The translations under genes and the position numbers were made by a program. The notes under the pieces were generated by a model. That model was not told where the DNA came from, did no database searches, and saw only the letters and a program-made list of their open reading frames with translations. DNA of 40,650 nt, taken from NCBI GenBank assembly GCA_015680685.1, contig MNCI01026285.1:59467-100116 (forward strand). Reading direction: 5' to 3'. The stretch comes from Gnetum montanum. Taxonomy: Eukaryota > Streptophyta > Gnetopsida > Gnetales > Gnetaceae. Shown one piece after another: positions 21,640 through 31,130 of this stretch; the stretch's first letter is position 1, and each line of letters starts with the position of its first letter.

Positions 21640-22440
21640 AAGGGCTCATGTTTAAACTTTTTAGGGATTTCCAACTCTCTCCAATAGGTATCACCAAGTT
21701 CATCATCAAAGATTTGGTGATGAACTTACTCCAATTCTTCCATGCCTTCAACATAGGCACATGTCAAGCTCTCAATTGGTTCAATGCAAAGTGTGTTGCT
21801 TTCAAAATCAACTATCACCCATTGGGTGTCCTCATATTTTATAGCTATTGTATACAAGCACTTATGAATTTCAAATTCAACTACATACCATCTACATGTT
21901 GTGATTGGTGTGCTATTTATGGTTATAGTTTCTACACACATTTTCACCCCTTATCACTATTCACGATTCATGGAACTCTCTTCTTCTCAGTCTTTCCAAA
22001 ATCATTTTGCTTTGAAATCTCCAAGGAAGGATCTTGGATTCCCAACTGTCCATCAATACTACTTAGCCAAGCCCTTCCCATGATGATTGAGAAGTTTCCC
22101 TTACAATTTTTAACATGAATCACCAAGAAGTCAGTAGGATAGGATCACCTATAAATGGTGGTCATAATGTCCTCGAATAATCCTAAGGAAATAGTGATGG
22201 ATTGGTCTGCTAACCCAAGATGGATGTTACTCTTTTTGAATGGAGGAAAGTTCTAGGCTTTATACATATCATGAGAAATTAGATTAACACTAGAACCTAA
22301 ATTCAAAAGAACTTTGCAAGGCTCATTCTCAGCAATTTAGAGATAGATTAAGGAAATCCCAAGATCAAATATTTTCCTAGGAAGATGGCTAGCCTTTATC
22401 CAATCAATTACCTCATGGATTAGCATGATGGTATGCACTT
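21640..22440 (-). pseudogene. Element 2 aspartic protease remnant
   Basis: Aligns with the better-preserved protease of element 3. The active-site region reads VLLNLGSSVNLISHDMYKA where LLDSGS is expected, so the catalytic Asp is changed to Asn. The flap-distal motif FSIIMGRALL follows. The downstream segment 21726-21947 continues the frame into the linker before RT. The enzyme would process the polyprotein; this copy would be inactive even without the stops. Confidence 0.75.
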
Positions 22441-22449
22441 TGTGAGGTG

Positions 22450-25009
22450 TTTCGTTCAAAGGGGACTCAAGTGGAATAGATGTAAAGGATGAGGAAGAAG
22501 AAGGATTATCAACTACAAGAGTCTATGAGGGCTTTGTAGGACTGTTGGTTCAAAAGAATGATCTTTTTCTAGGTCTTGATTCTGAACCATTAGGCTGAGG
22601 AGCCAACTATAAATTAATAGCCTTGGTAGCATTTTTTGTTGTGGCTAAGCTAAAATTTCACCCAGTATTGATGGAGTAGGTGGTAATTAGGTTAAGGAAA
22701 AAGGGACATGAGTAGAAGGATGAGGAGGATGATAAGAATATGCGGACTTTCCTCTTGGAGATAGAGAATGAGCTCTATAATACTCAAGAGGGTAGTAGTC
22801 ATGTTGAACAAAAGTGTAACTAGAAGAGTCACATGAAGACATGAGTTGCTAAACATAGTACCCATATGGATCAGGCTACCTATAAGGGTACTGCTACCTT
22901 TGTGGTGGCATTCTCCACAAATGTGGATGCTGCCATTGATGATACTAATCAAATGGTTGTGGTGGAGTTTCACTTGGATAATAGACTTATTGTTGATGGA
23001 ACTACCTTGTGTTTCCTTGAGGATAAAGTAACCTTTTGGGTGCTTGCCTTCTCATCAATCTAGAATTTAGAGTGTACACCCCATATTCCTGCAAGTGTGA
23101 TATATATAATAGGATCACATCCCTTATGATATTTGTATTGGTAGATGTCCCATCCACCATCATCATCTAATTCAGACTCCACAACCTTCTCTATGGAAAT
23201 AGCTTATCCTTATCCCTTTGATGGGCATGTTCAACTTCCTTCTTTCTCCTATGGTCATGATCACTACTTTGCTCTTTGGACACCTCTATGATTTTTAAAG
23301 CCATTTGGAACTTTTCATCCAAAGAGTCACACATGTTATATACCTTAGCTGAAGTTTTCAAGACATATTTCTAGATCAAAAATGTTTTTTGCTACATCAC
23401 TTCATCAAGTAGTACCTCCTCCTCATTATCAACAAACTAGACTTCCCTTTTTCTGATGGAAGAATTTCAATTGTACTCCTCTACACTTTCTCTTTTTCTA
23501 AGCTCTCCTTCTTCTTTAGCAACCTGCACAATTAGCCTTTGGATCTAATGGACTCTAAGTTCTGATAATCTTCCTTGGGCATAGACCCCAAGGCTTCTTC
23601 TCATTTTTTATCAAAGCCCATTTATGATATGGTGAAGCTACTACCTTTGACAATAACCATGGCCAAGACATCTATCTAAAAGAAAATAATACCATCCCAT
23701 GGCTACATCCAAGGGTTCATGTGTTGCTTATCACCAACCTTGGATCTACTTTCTCAAGTTAGACACTTAGGAGTACATCTAATATTTGTCATTGAATAGC
23801 TCAAGCATCATACTCCATATATGAGCTAATTCTAGCTCTAAAGAGTGGTACCAACTTTCTACTTCTTTTATGAGTGTCATGGAAAATAGCTTAATCTTTT
23901 GCCAATCACTTTCTATGTTCTATAAATCACAAGCATTGTGAAAGGCTTATACATGGTTTTGTGAATTTAAATTCTACACCCTCCCCACCCCCCACCCCCT
24001 TTCAAACTTGGATATGTTGTTCATATTCAACCACTTTATTCAACTACCTTTTACATGCTTAGTTGAGATTCTGACTGCCTCTGTGATGTTCAACATGTTT
24101 CAAGTAGCAAGAAAAGGCTCATCGTAGCCATGGCCTCTATGATGGCCATGATGCCTCTAATGCTTTCTATTGTTCCTTCTCTCATGGTGGTACCTTACTT
24201 GAATGTCCATGCCCCTAATCTCAATCATCCCAATGGTCCCTATGATCATGATCATTTCTATTCCATCAATCACCTCGATCACGATCACATCCTCTATGGC
24301 TTTGATCAAAGCTAGAGAAGGAAGAAGAGGATGATGAAGGTAAAGAGGAAGGAGGACAAGCACCGTGATGCATGCCACCCCCTCTTCAATGGTCATGGCC
24401 ATGATCATCATGATGTATGCCCTCATCCCCATCATGACTTTCATCCTTTGATCCTTGATGATCATAGGATTTGTTCTTTCCTAAACTCAGATTATTTATA
24501 GTGAACTATAAATTCTAGTTCAAGTCCCCTCCAACAAAACCAAGGGGAGGAGAGTCAGTGAAATGAGAACCCTTAGAGAAGTGATCCTTGCTATCTTTTT
24601 AGCCCATTAGGAAAAAGGGGTTATTGAACCATTTCCCCTTCATAGCTTCATGACATTTCTCCTATTTCCAATCGATTTTGCATTATGCTTCACTAGGATG
24701 ATAATCCCTTGAGTTGTGATCTTGCACAACATATTTAGCATGGAGCTCCTAAATGTTCAATTTCATAAGAGTTTGTTGGAGCATTGCAAGAATTTATTGA
24801 TGAAGAAGTAATACAATATTTCCCTCCATGCCTCTCCAATACATCTAATAATCCTAATGCAAGATGAAGGTGAAATTAGGCACATATTCATTAAGATGAA
24901 TATATACCACATGGCATTGCTGGGGCATTGGCTAATTTGATCATTCATTCCTTGGATTGGATGTGTGCTCGAAATTAGGTGAAGAATCATTCCTATGAGA
25001 AGAAGACAT
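22450..25009 (-). pseudogene. Element 2 gag remnant
   Basis: Starts at an ATG at 25009 (MSSSHRNDSSP), matching the gag start of element 3 (33469, MSSSNKSNSLP). The region 24157-24465 is rich in His, Asp, Arg and Gly where element 3 has a basic, RS-like segment. The capsid-like part (about 23900-23200) aligns with element 3 in fragments. A C-rich tract on the plus strand at 23977-24000 expands the sequence relative to element 3. Stops and frameshifts throughout. Confidence 0.75.
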
Positions 25010-25145
25010 TTTCAAATCAGAAGAAAATTAATAGTGTGCTTTTTTACAATTGTTGTTAGTGTTAGAATGATTGCAACTTTAAGATTCAATCCAACAATGT
25101 AAATGATTTTCACTAAGTCTTAGAAGCATACGAACCTAACTAAAG

Positions 25146-25163
25146 TCCCCAGCAATAGCACTA
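25146..25163 (-). other. Element 2 primer-binding site, tRNA-Asp type
   Basis: The minus strand reads TAGTGCTATTGCTGGGGA, one base from the 5' LTR. The 3' end of plant tRNA-Asp(GUC) complements TGGCGCCGTTGCCGGGGA; the five differences from it are all G-to-A or C-to-T. This primer choice is typical of Athila elements. Confidence 0.8.
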
Positions 25164-25164
25164 A

Positions 25165-26055
25165 TGATGAGTAATGGGTATACCCTATGCCCAACCATAC
25201 AAATCACTAGCATTCACTTAGTGATCCAATTCAATTTCAACGACTTTATGTTTGTCATACAGTAATTGTAAGGGGTGAAACTAATCGTTGCAGTCATTCT
25301 CGTCCCAGTTCCACTTGTGAAATTCAATGGTATGGTTAAGTGTAATTGAGGTATGTGATTTTTACCATTTTTTCTTTTATGTTCTAAGTCATCTAAGAAT
25401 AAAGTGTTTTTAATGTTTAACTAACTAATTGATCTAAGAATTAACTAATTTCTAACTATTCCTAACATAAGCATCCATTTCCACTTGTCGTACACATCTT
25501 GAACACATTTAACACTACTAGGTTACCAAACGTTAAGCGTTACTGGGATTACCAAGTGCCAAGTGTATGCTTGAAGTGGTTGTGCTTATGTGCTTTAATT
25601 AATCGCTATTTAATCTATCTTAATTAATCACTTAATTACTTAAATATTAAAGGAAATTACTTGAAATATTAAATGCATAAAGGAAATAATTAATCTATTC
25701 CAAGTGTTGCAAGGTTTGATCATAAAGCTTATTTTGATTTCCACACACACTGAAGTGCTCAAGTACAATAGTGCTTGAAGAAATATCCTTACATCCTTTA
25801 ACTCCTATTATGGGCACTTAGAAAAATCTTCTAACTATTGGGAAGAAAAATTGCAAGAACTTTATTACAACTATAAGACTTGAAGTCATAAATGCAGTGG
25901 AAGGTGCACATTTATAGGCAAAAATAGTATGGCTCATTGATGGGTATGAATCAATGGGTCAAACCCTACATCAACAGGATCACATCAATGAGATCCAATC
26001 ATCAGTGTCATGTCAACAACATCCTGTTGAAGCAGCCAAACCATGTGATTCATCA
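25165..26055 (-). repeat. Element 2 5' LTR
   Basis: An 891-bp direct repeat of 13148-14038, starting TGATGAGTAATGGG and ending GATTCATCA. It is next to the primer site, which makes it the 5' LTR. Divergence from the partner LTR is considerable, more than between the element 3 LTRs. Confidence 0.9.
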
Positions 26056-26220
26056 AAGATGTTTTGAATGTTTTGTAGGTTTACAAAACCTTATTGTAAT
26101 ATTCTAATTGAATAATTAAAGATAGCTAGTTTTCTTGTTTTCTAGCAAATTAATTATCTTTTCATAATATCTGGATTTAGTGTTGGAAGATGATTTTAAT
26201 ATTGTAGTGAACCTACTCCA
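26056..26220. mobile_element. LTR-like insertion, right part
   Basis: The continuation of 12362-13147 after element 2. It ends CTACTCCA at 26220, followed by the second CCTTA (26221-26225) and then LINE sequence. Without element 2 the two parts form one ~950-bp unit. Confidence 0.65.
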
Positions 26221-27507
26221 CCTTATTACAACAAATAGAAGATTTGAACTAATTAATCTAAAAGCCTAAAAGTTTGCAATATTGATCAACACAATAAAAA
26301 AGAGGATTTACAATAGCTTTGTTATTTTTTATCATAAAAAATAGTTATTTGGAAAATTCATATTAAATAAAGTAGGAACATTATTTTCAATAAAGATGCC
26401 TTTTAGCAAATTATGTTCCTGGTCCTTTTGTATAGCATGATATAAAAAAATTTTAACAAAGGATGAAGAGATAAGAAGCAAGAGAGTAACCTTATCTAAC
26501 TAAGCATTCAAGCTTAAAACTATTAGTAATGCCAACATTTGTAACTATAAGTGCATTATCATTTGTAAAAAGAATCTTCACCATCCCAATAAATATTTCC
26601 TTAGAGCCACATTTGCAAAGACAAGTAATAATAAATTTTTATTCAATTCTATCATATGCTTTACTATAATCAAGCTTCAAAAAAGCAATGTTTTGATTAG
26701 AATCCTTAGCTCACTGGATATCCTCCCAAGCTATAATAGCATTATCCAAAACATATCTATCTATAATAAAGCCAATGTTCACTAGAGTAATTAATTCAAG
26801 AATAATTAGTATGAATCTTTTAATAAGAAATTTAACTAAAATTTTATAAACATAATTTAGAAGAGTAATAGGGTGTTAATTACCAATGTCGAAAAGATCA
26901 CATTCCATAGGAATAAGTCTAATGACTTCTCTATTTAGCTCTTGATCAAGAGACCATTTTTCAATGGCTTTTATGAAAATACAATAAAGGTCCATACTAA
27001 TACCTTCCCAGTGATTTTTTAAAAATTAAATGGAAACTCTATCAAAGCCTAAAGCTTTATCATTAGAGAAGCTAAGCACAACATCTTTAATATCAATAAG
27101 AGAGATATCTTGTTTAAGAAGATGGTTGTCACTACTATGAAAAATATTAGATAAATGATCATAATTAGAGAGAAAATCCTTATGATCAAAATCCTCTAAA
27201 ACAAATATATATTCAAAGTATCTTTCAAAAAAATCAATGATAATAAAAAGATCAAAACTAATTTGATCATCAACTTCCATGACGTTAATAATAGGTAAAC
27301 TACCTTTACCTTTTAAAAATTTAAAAAATTCCTTACATGGTTCTTTTTTTACTTTTAACTAGTTGAGATGACTCTTAATGAGAGTACACTTAGCAATATG
27401 CCTATAATATTAAATCAATCATTTTGTATTATAGTCTTGATCTATTTAATTTCATCACAATTTTTTTCTCAATCTTCCTTTGTCCCTTGACATATTACTT
27501 ACCCAAC
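26221..27507 (-). pseudogene. LINE A, reverse transcriptase piece
   Basis: Collinear with 39000-40200 of LINE B. The segment 27026-27280 (minus) reads MEVDDQISFDLFII..DISLIDIKDVVLSFSNDKALGFDRVSI, the finger region ending in the DKA.G.DG motif of L1-type RT. The LDYSKAYDRIEW-like motif is readable near 26640-26690. The FADD active site (about 26340) is destroyed (reads FPNN). It stops at 27507, where element 3 begins after CCAAC, and continues at 34409. Confidence 0.82.
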
Positions 27508-28302
27508 TAATGAGTGGCGAGATACCCCTACACTCAACCATACAAATACGAGCGTAGCACGCATGATCCGGTCAAACTCCGCAGACTAAGTTCCTACAAA
27601 CCCCATGGAACACTTAGGGTTAATTATTCATTGTCTTCCTAGACTTACTTGTAGTTGTCACGGTGTATGGTTAAGTAAGTCCGAGGTATATGATTTTTAT
27701 GCTTTTTATGTTTTGTCTCCTATGCTAACAAGGTGAAGGGTTGAGAAACTAATTACTAATTCTAACTAATGAACTAAGTCTAAATTACCTAACATCAGCA
27801 TCTGTTCCCAATTATCGTACACACCCTAAACCGATGCAACCGTGGTTACCAAACGCTAATCGTTGCTAGGATCATCACGTGTAACGCACGTGCTCAAAGT
27901 GGTCGTGTTGAGGCACTTAACTAGGAGAAAGGGGTTGAGAAGTAAAATAGTAAATAACAAGTAATAAATAATAGGCAATAAACAACAATAATAAAATCCT
28001 ATTCCATGCATTGTAAGGTTTATCTGAAAATCTCATCTTTATTGCCGTACACAAACTTGTGTTCAGGTACAATGTTTGCTTAAATAAAGATCCGTTCACT
28101 TTGGGACTCCTACTACGGGCACATGGAAAATATTCTATCTCTGGAGTGATCAATCTACCAGAGTTTTCCTACTATCTAGCCTAGGATGAAAAAACAAGGG
28201 AGAGCCACCTCTTATTTATAGATATGACAGTGCACCGCGATATCACATATGCGATATCACGAGGGCGCGATATCATGGCCGATGCAATATTGCATCCCAT
28301 CA
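27508..28302 (-). repeat. Element 3 3' LTR
   Basis: Starts TAATGAGTGGCGAG on the plus strand (the partner LTR has TGATGAG) and ends CCCATCA. On the minus strand it has U3 with GATATCGC-type repeats (28235-28300), a TATA box at 28212-28222, and AATAAA at 28038-28043 within CGGCAATAAAGAT. Confidence 0.92.
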
Positions 28303-28320
28303 TACCCCCATGACTAAATG
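28303..28320 (-). other. Element 3 terminal polypurine tract
   Basis: The minus strand reads CATTTAGTCATGGGGGTA immediately before the 3' LTR, identical to element 2 (14039-14056). Confidence 0.85.
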
Positions 28321-29165
28321 AAAACTCGTCCTCGAGTTCATTACAATAATATCAAGAACGTATGGGATTATTGACTCAATGGAAACTAATGGGATGACAT
28401 GTGAACAGATCATCATTACAAGACATAACAAACTGGTGTTCACGACAACAAGGGTGAACACCTAATTACATTGACATCAAGCCTCATTTGGCAGCTGAGA
28501 AAGAGAGAGAGAGAAAGAAGTGTTGCTACTACCAACTCCAAAATTGTACCTTTAGTTGTCCATCCGTAAGTGCATCATCAATATCATTCCTTGCAAAGCT
28601 ATTTCAGTACTGCTCCATTCCAAGTGCTCCCTCCAGATCTGGTCCATTGTTGCATGGTCACCATCTGCACACACAACACAATCTTATATTAGCAAGGCTA
28701 GATGAATTTTAATGTGGTAATACCTTGCTTCGGTGTAAGTCCATTGGTTGGGTTGTGGTATGGCTGATTACGGATCTGGAGATATATAAATGATGACTAC
28801 CGAAGGTGTACGGGTTAGGAGAAAATCGAAAAAATTGGGCCCCGTACCCCCATGACTAATCGTGAACCTGCGGTAGTGATAGAATGGAAAAAGAAAAGGA
28901 ATAAGAAAGAGGAAGAAAAAGAGACAACTAGGACATCGATGAAATGGATGTCAAGATGGAAATGAATGAAACAAAATTAATTGCAAAAATGTTAAGAGAA
29001 AGAATTTAACTGGTGCACCAAATAGGAATGTCANTAATGGAGAGAAGGATGGAGAGCAGAGAATGGAATGGAATCTCAAGAACAAGGTGGTGTACAGCCC
29101 CTTTTGTGTTTCATGATTAATGTGACTTGGTAAATCTCATTCCAACTCTGGCCTCAAACCAACCA
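28321..29165 (-). other. ORF3-region remnant with possible leader signals in element 3
   Basis: This replaces the 3.8 kb ORF3 module of element 2. In element orientation there is a polypurine-tract copy (28846-28861), a TATA-like TTTATATATC (about 28770-28780), a weak donor GCAAG|GTATTACC at 28724/28723, a TTGCTAATAT branch-like site, and an acceptor TGTGTGTGCAG|ATGGTGACC ending at 28665, again directly before an ATG (28664). The implied intron of 59 nt is very short for a plant. The following frame is only about 30 codons (MDQIWREHLEWSSTEIALQG in one frame). One ambiguous base (n) is at 29034. Confidence 0.35.
28846..28861 (-). other. Second internal polypurine tract in element 3
   Basis: The minus strand reads GATTAGTCATGGGGGT followed by ACGGGGCCC. 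The TTAGTCATGGGGGTA core is the same as in the terminal tract, while surrounding sequence differs. Confidence 0.6.
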
Positions 29166-30150
29166 CATCCAGTGACTTCGCATCAATGCACTTGCCCAAA
29201 CCATCCTCTTGCATAACAATAATGCATCTCCAAAGAGCCACCACCATTCCGATGAAACAAAGGAGAGAATGGGAAGTGAGAAGGGCCTTAGTTAGAGGAA
29301 ACTTTTTTGGTTCCATAACCAATGCTTGTAGCCCAAGTTTATTTCGTCTAAGGGGTGTGCTTTGAATTCTCACTTTCTTTCTTTTTTCTTTTCTTTTCTT
29401 TTTCTTTTTTTTGTTTTGTGTTTTTATGCTTGAGAACCACACCATGCAAAGACTTCTTATTTTTATTGTCTCAGCTTCCGATAATTGGGTAACATCGGAA
29501 CGGTAAGAAAACTCAAGAAAAAAACATCCAAGCACTCAAGAGAATGGCAAACACAAATGCATCAAATTCCCTTGAAGTCACATCCTTTTCAAACCTTGAG
29601 TCCTTTCTTAGTTTGAGAAGTACCCAGTCACCGATTCATTAAAGTTCTTATTAGAAAGGGACTGTACATTTCCAAGCCAAGAGAGACCATAGACTTTGGT
29701 GGATGAATGGATGAAGTGAACTCATTGCCGGACATATCAAAAGAAACATACCTTAGTATCAACATCGTAACTTTAAGGTAAAAACCAAACATTAGCAATC
29801 AATAAGAAAATAGTTCATACCATCATGAAGAACACTTATTGGGTGACAAACTTATAAGATGGTTAACACGCACGCGCACACACACACACACACACAAATT
29901 GGAAAAGTATAACGATTTTGTAAAACAAAAACATGAAAAGTTAAAGAAATTTGTAAAACAAAAACGTGTAAGACAAAAATTTGTTAAACAAAAATGTATA
30001 AAACAAAAACTGTAAAACAAAAATGTGTAAAAAAAACATGTTAAACAAAAACTTGTAAAACAAAAATGTGTAAAACAAAAACATGTAAAACAAAAACATG
30101 TAAAAAAAACATAAAAGAACTGAGGGCCTCCAATGATTAGCATAGGTGGC
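29166..30150. other. Non-coding spacer of element 3
   Basis: Homologous to 17850-18735 of element 2. It contains a C/T-rich tract at 29372-29412, a (CA)n run at 29870-29896 and the tandem array at 29905-30118. No reading frame of any recognisable family. Confidence 0.65.
29905..30118. repeat. Tandem array of TGTAAAACAAAAA units
   Basis: About 15 imperfect copies of a 12-15 bp unit (GTGTAAAACAAAAAC and variants ATGTAAAACAAAAAC, TTGTTAAACAAAAATG). The long minus-strand frames over this region (29823-30143 and 29941-30162) are repeat artefacts rich in Phe, Cys and Leu. Position between gag-pro and the 3' end matches the array in element 2. Confidence 0.85.
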
Positions 30151-31130
30151 CATCTCCCCCATGACTAAATGGAAAGGGAGAGATCCAAAATAATGAACGT
30201 CTATTTGAATTTCTTAAAAGTGCCCAACTTCTCCCCACTGATGTTCTCAAATTAAGGGGTGGAAGTTGACGACGCTCATATTCCAATGTGTCTATGCCTT
30301 CATTGTTAGCATGAGTTTTCTCAATTTGTTCCATGCATATTAGTTTGCTCTTTCTAGTATCTATCAACCATGGGGTGTCTACTACTAGTGTGGTTGCTAC
30401 ATACAAGCACCTTTGGATTTGTATTTCTTGGGCACACTGATTACATGGAAGAGATGCTGAACATTCTTCCATGTCATCACCCTCTGAGTCACTGTATGTG
30501 ATGCATGGAACTTTCTTCTTCTCGATCTTTCCATAAATATTTACCTTAGATATCTGCAAAGAAAGATCATGGGTCCCTATGTACGCATTTACTGTACTTA
30601 GCCATGGCCATCCCATTATAATTGGGAAGCCCCCATTGTTACTGTTAACTTCAATCACCAGGAAATCGGCTGGGTATGACCACACAAACACAGTGGTAAT
30701 GATATCCTCCACCAATCCTAAGGGAATGGTGATGGATTGGTCAACTAGCTCCAGTTGGACATTGCTCTTCTTAACTTGGGGAAGGTTCCAGGCTTGATAC
30801 ATTTCTCGTGATATTAAATTGACTCCAGAACTTGAGTCAAGAAGAGCCTGATGTGGTTCATTCCTGGTGATTTGTAAATAGATTAAGGGGCTCTTAGGGT
30901 CATATAGCTTCTTGGGAAGGTGGCCTACCTTGATCCAGTTGGTTACGGTATGCGTTAACATAACCATATGCGTACAACTCTGTTGAACTGAAGGATGCTC
31001 TGAAGTGTTAGATGGTGTAGGAGTGTACATGTGCTCAATCGCTTGTTGTTGCGAGAGTTTTTCTAGGCTTCTAGTTATGAAGAAAGGTCTTCTCTTTTTA
31101 CAGTTGTCAGAACCAGCAACATGTTAAATA
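30137..31130 (-). pseudogene. Element 3 aspartic protease, nearly intact frame
   Basis: A 297-codon open stretch (31030-30137) in the same frame as gag. The active-site motif LLDSSSGVNLISREMYQAW has Asp at residue 65, with Ser where the DSG/DTG Gly is expected. The second motif FPIIMGWPWLS (residues 135-145) matches the I(I/L)GRPWL motif with Arg changed to Trp. The C-terminal tail (from about residue 255) leaves protease homology and runs into the spacer, marking the junction where RT, RNase H and integrase have been lost (about 30190-30250). Confidence 0.82.
30154..30170 (-). other. First internal polypurine tract in element 3
   Basis: The minus strand reads ATTTAGTCATGGGGGAG, identical to the terminal tract over ATTTAGTCATGGGGG. 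It lies just after gag-protease, at the place equivalent to 18737-18756 after integrase in element 2. Confidence 0.65.

Larger units (their letters stand above)
13148..26055 (-). mobile_element. Athila-like Ty3/gypsy retrotransposon (element 2), 12.9 kb
   Basis: Two 891-bp LTRs (13148-14038, 25165-26055) with TGATGA..CATCA ends enclose a tRNA-Asp-type primer site, gag, protease, RT, RNase H, integrase, a tandem-repeat spacer, a long ORF3 and a polypurine tract, all on the minus strand. RT before integrase places it in Ty3/gypsy. The FMDDF box, tRNA-Asp primer site and extra ORF after integrase place it with Athila-type elements. Flanking pentamers (tagag, aagat) share only the central AGA, so no intact target duplication is seen. 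The element is dead: its protease has lost the catalytic Asp and stops are frequent. Confidence 0.9.

Noticed and set aside
21648-22118. 156-codon plus-strand frame as a gene
   Set aside because: It lies antisense to the protease and linker region of element 2; no family is recognisable in the plus frame.
24130-24465. Met/His-rich frames on both strands as metal-binding proteins
   Set aside because: They fall in the biased His/Asp-rich part of degenerate gag, and simple codon repetition explains both frames.
28665-28723. Firm intron call in element 3
   Set aside because: The implied 59-nt intron is below the usual plant minimum and the donor is weak; kept only as a possible parallel to element 2.
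29870-29896. (CA)n run as a functional element
   Set aside because: An ordinary microsatellite inside the spacer of element 3.
29905-30118. CRISPR-like array
   Set aside because: Units are 12-15 bp, contiguous and without unique spacers, in a plant retrotransposon with no cas genes.
29823-30162. Phe/Cys-rich open frames as a small secreted or membrane protein
   Set aside because: They are translations of the TGTAAAACAAAAA tandem array on the opposite strand.
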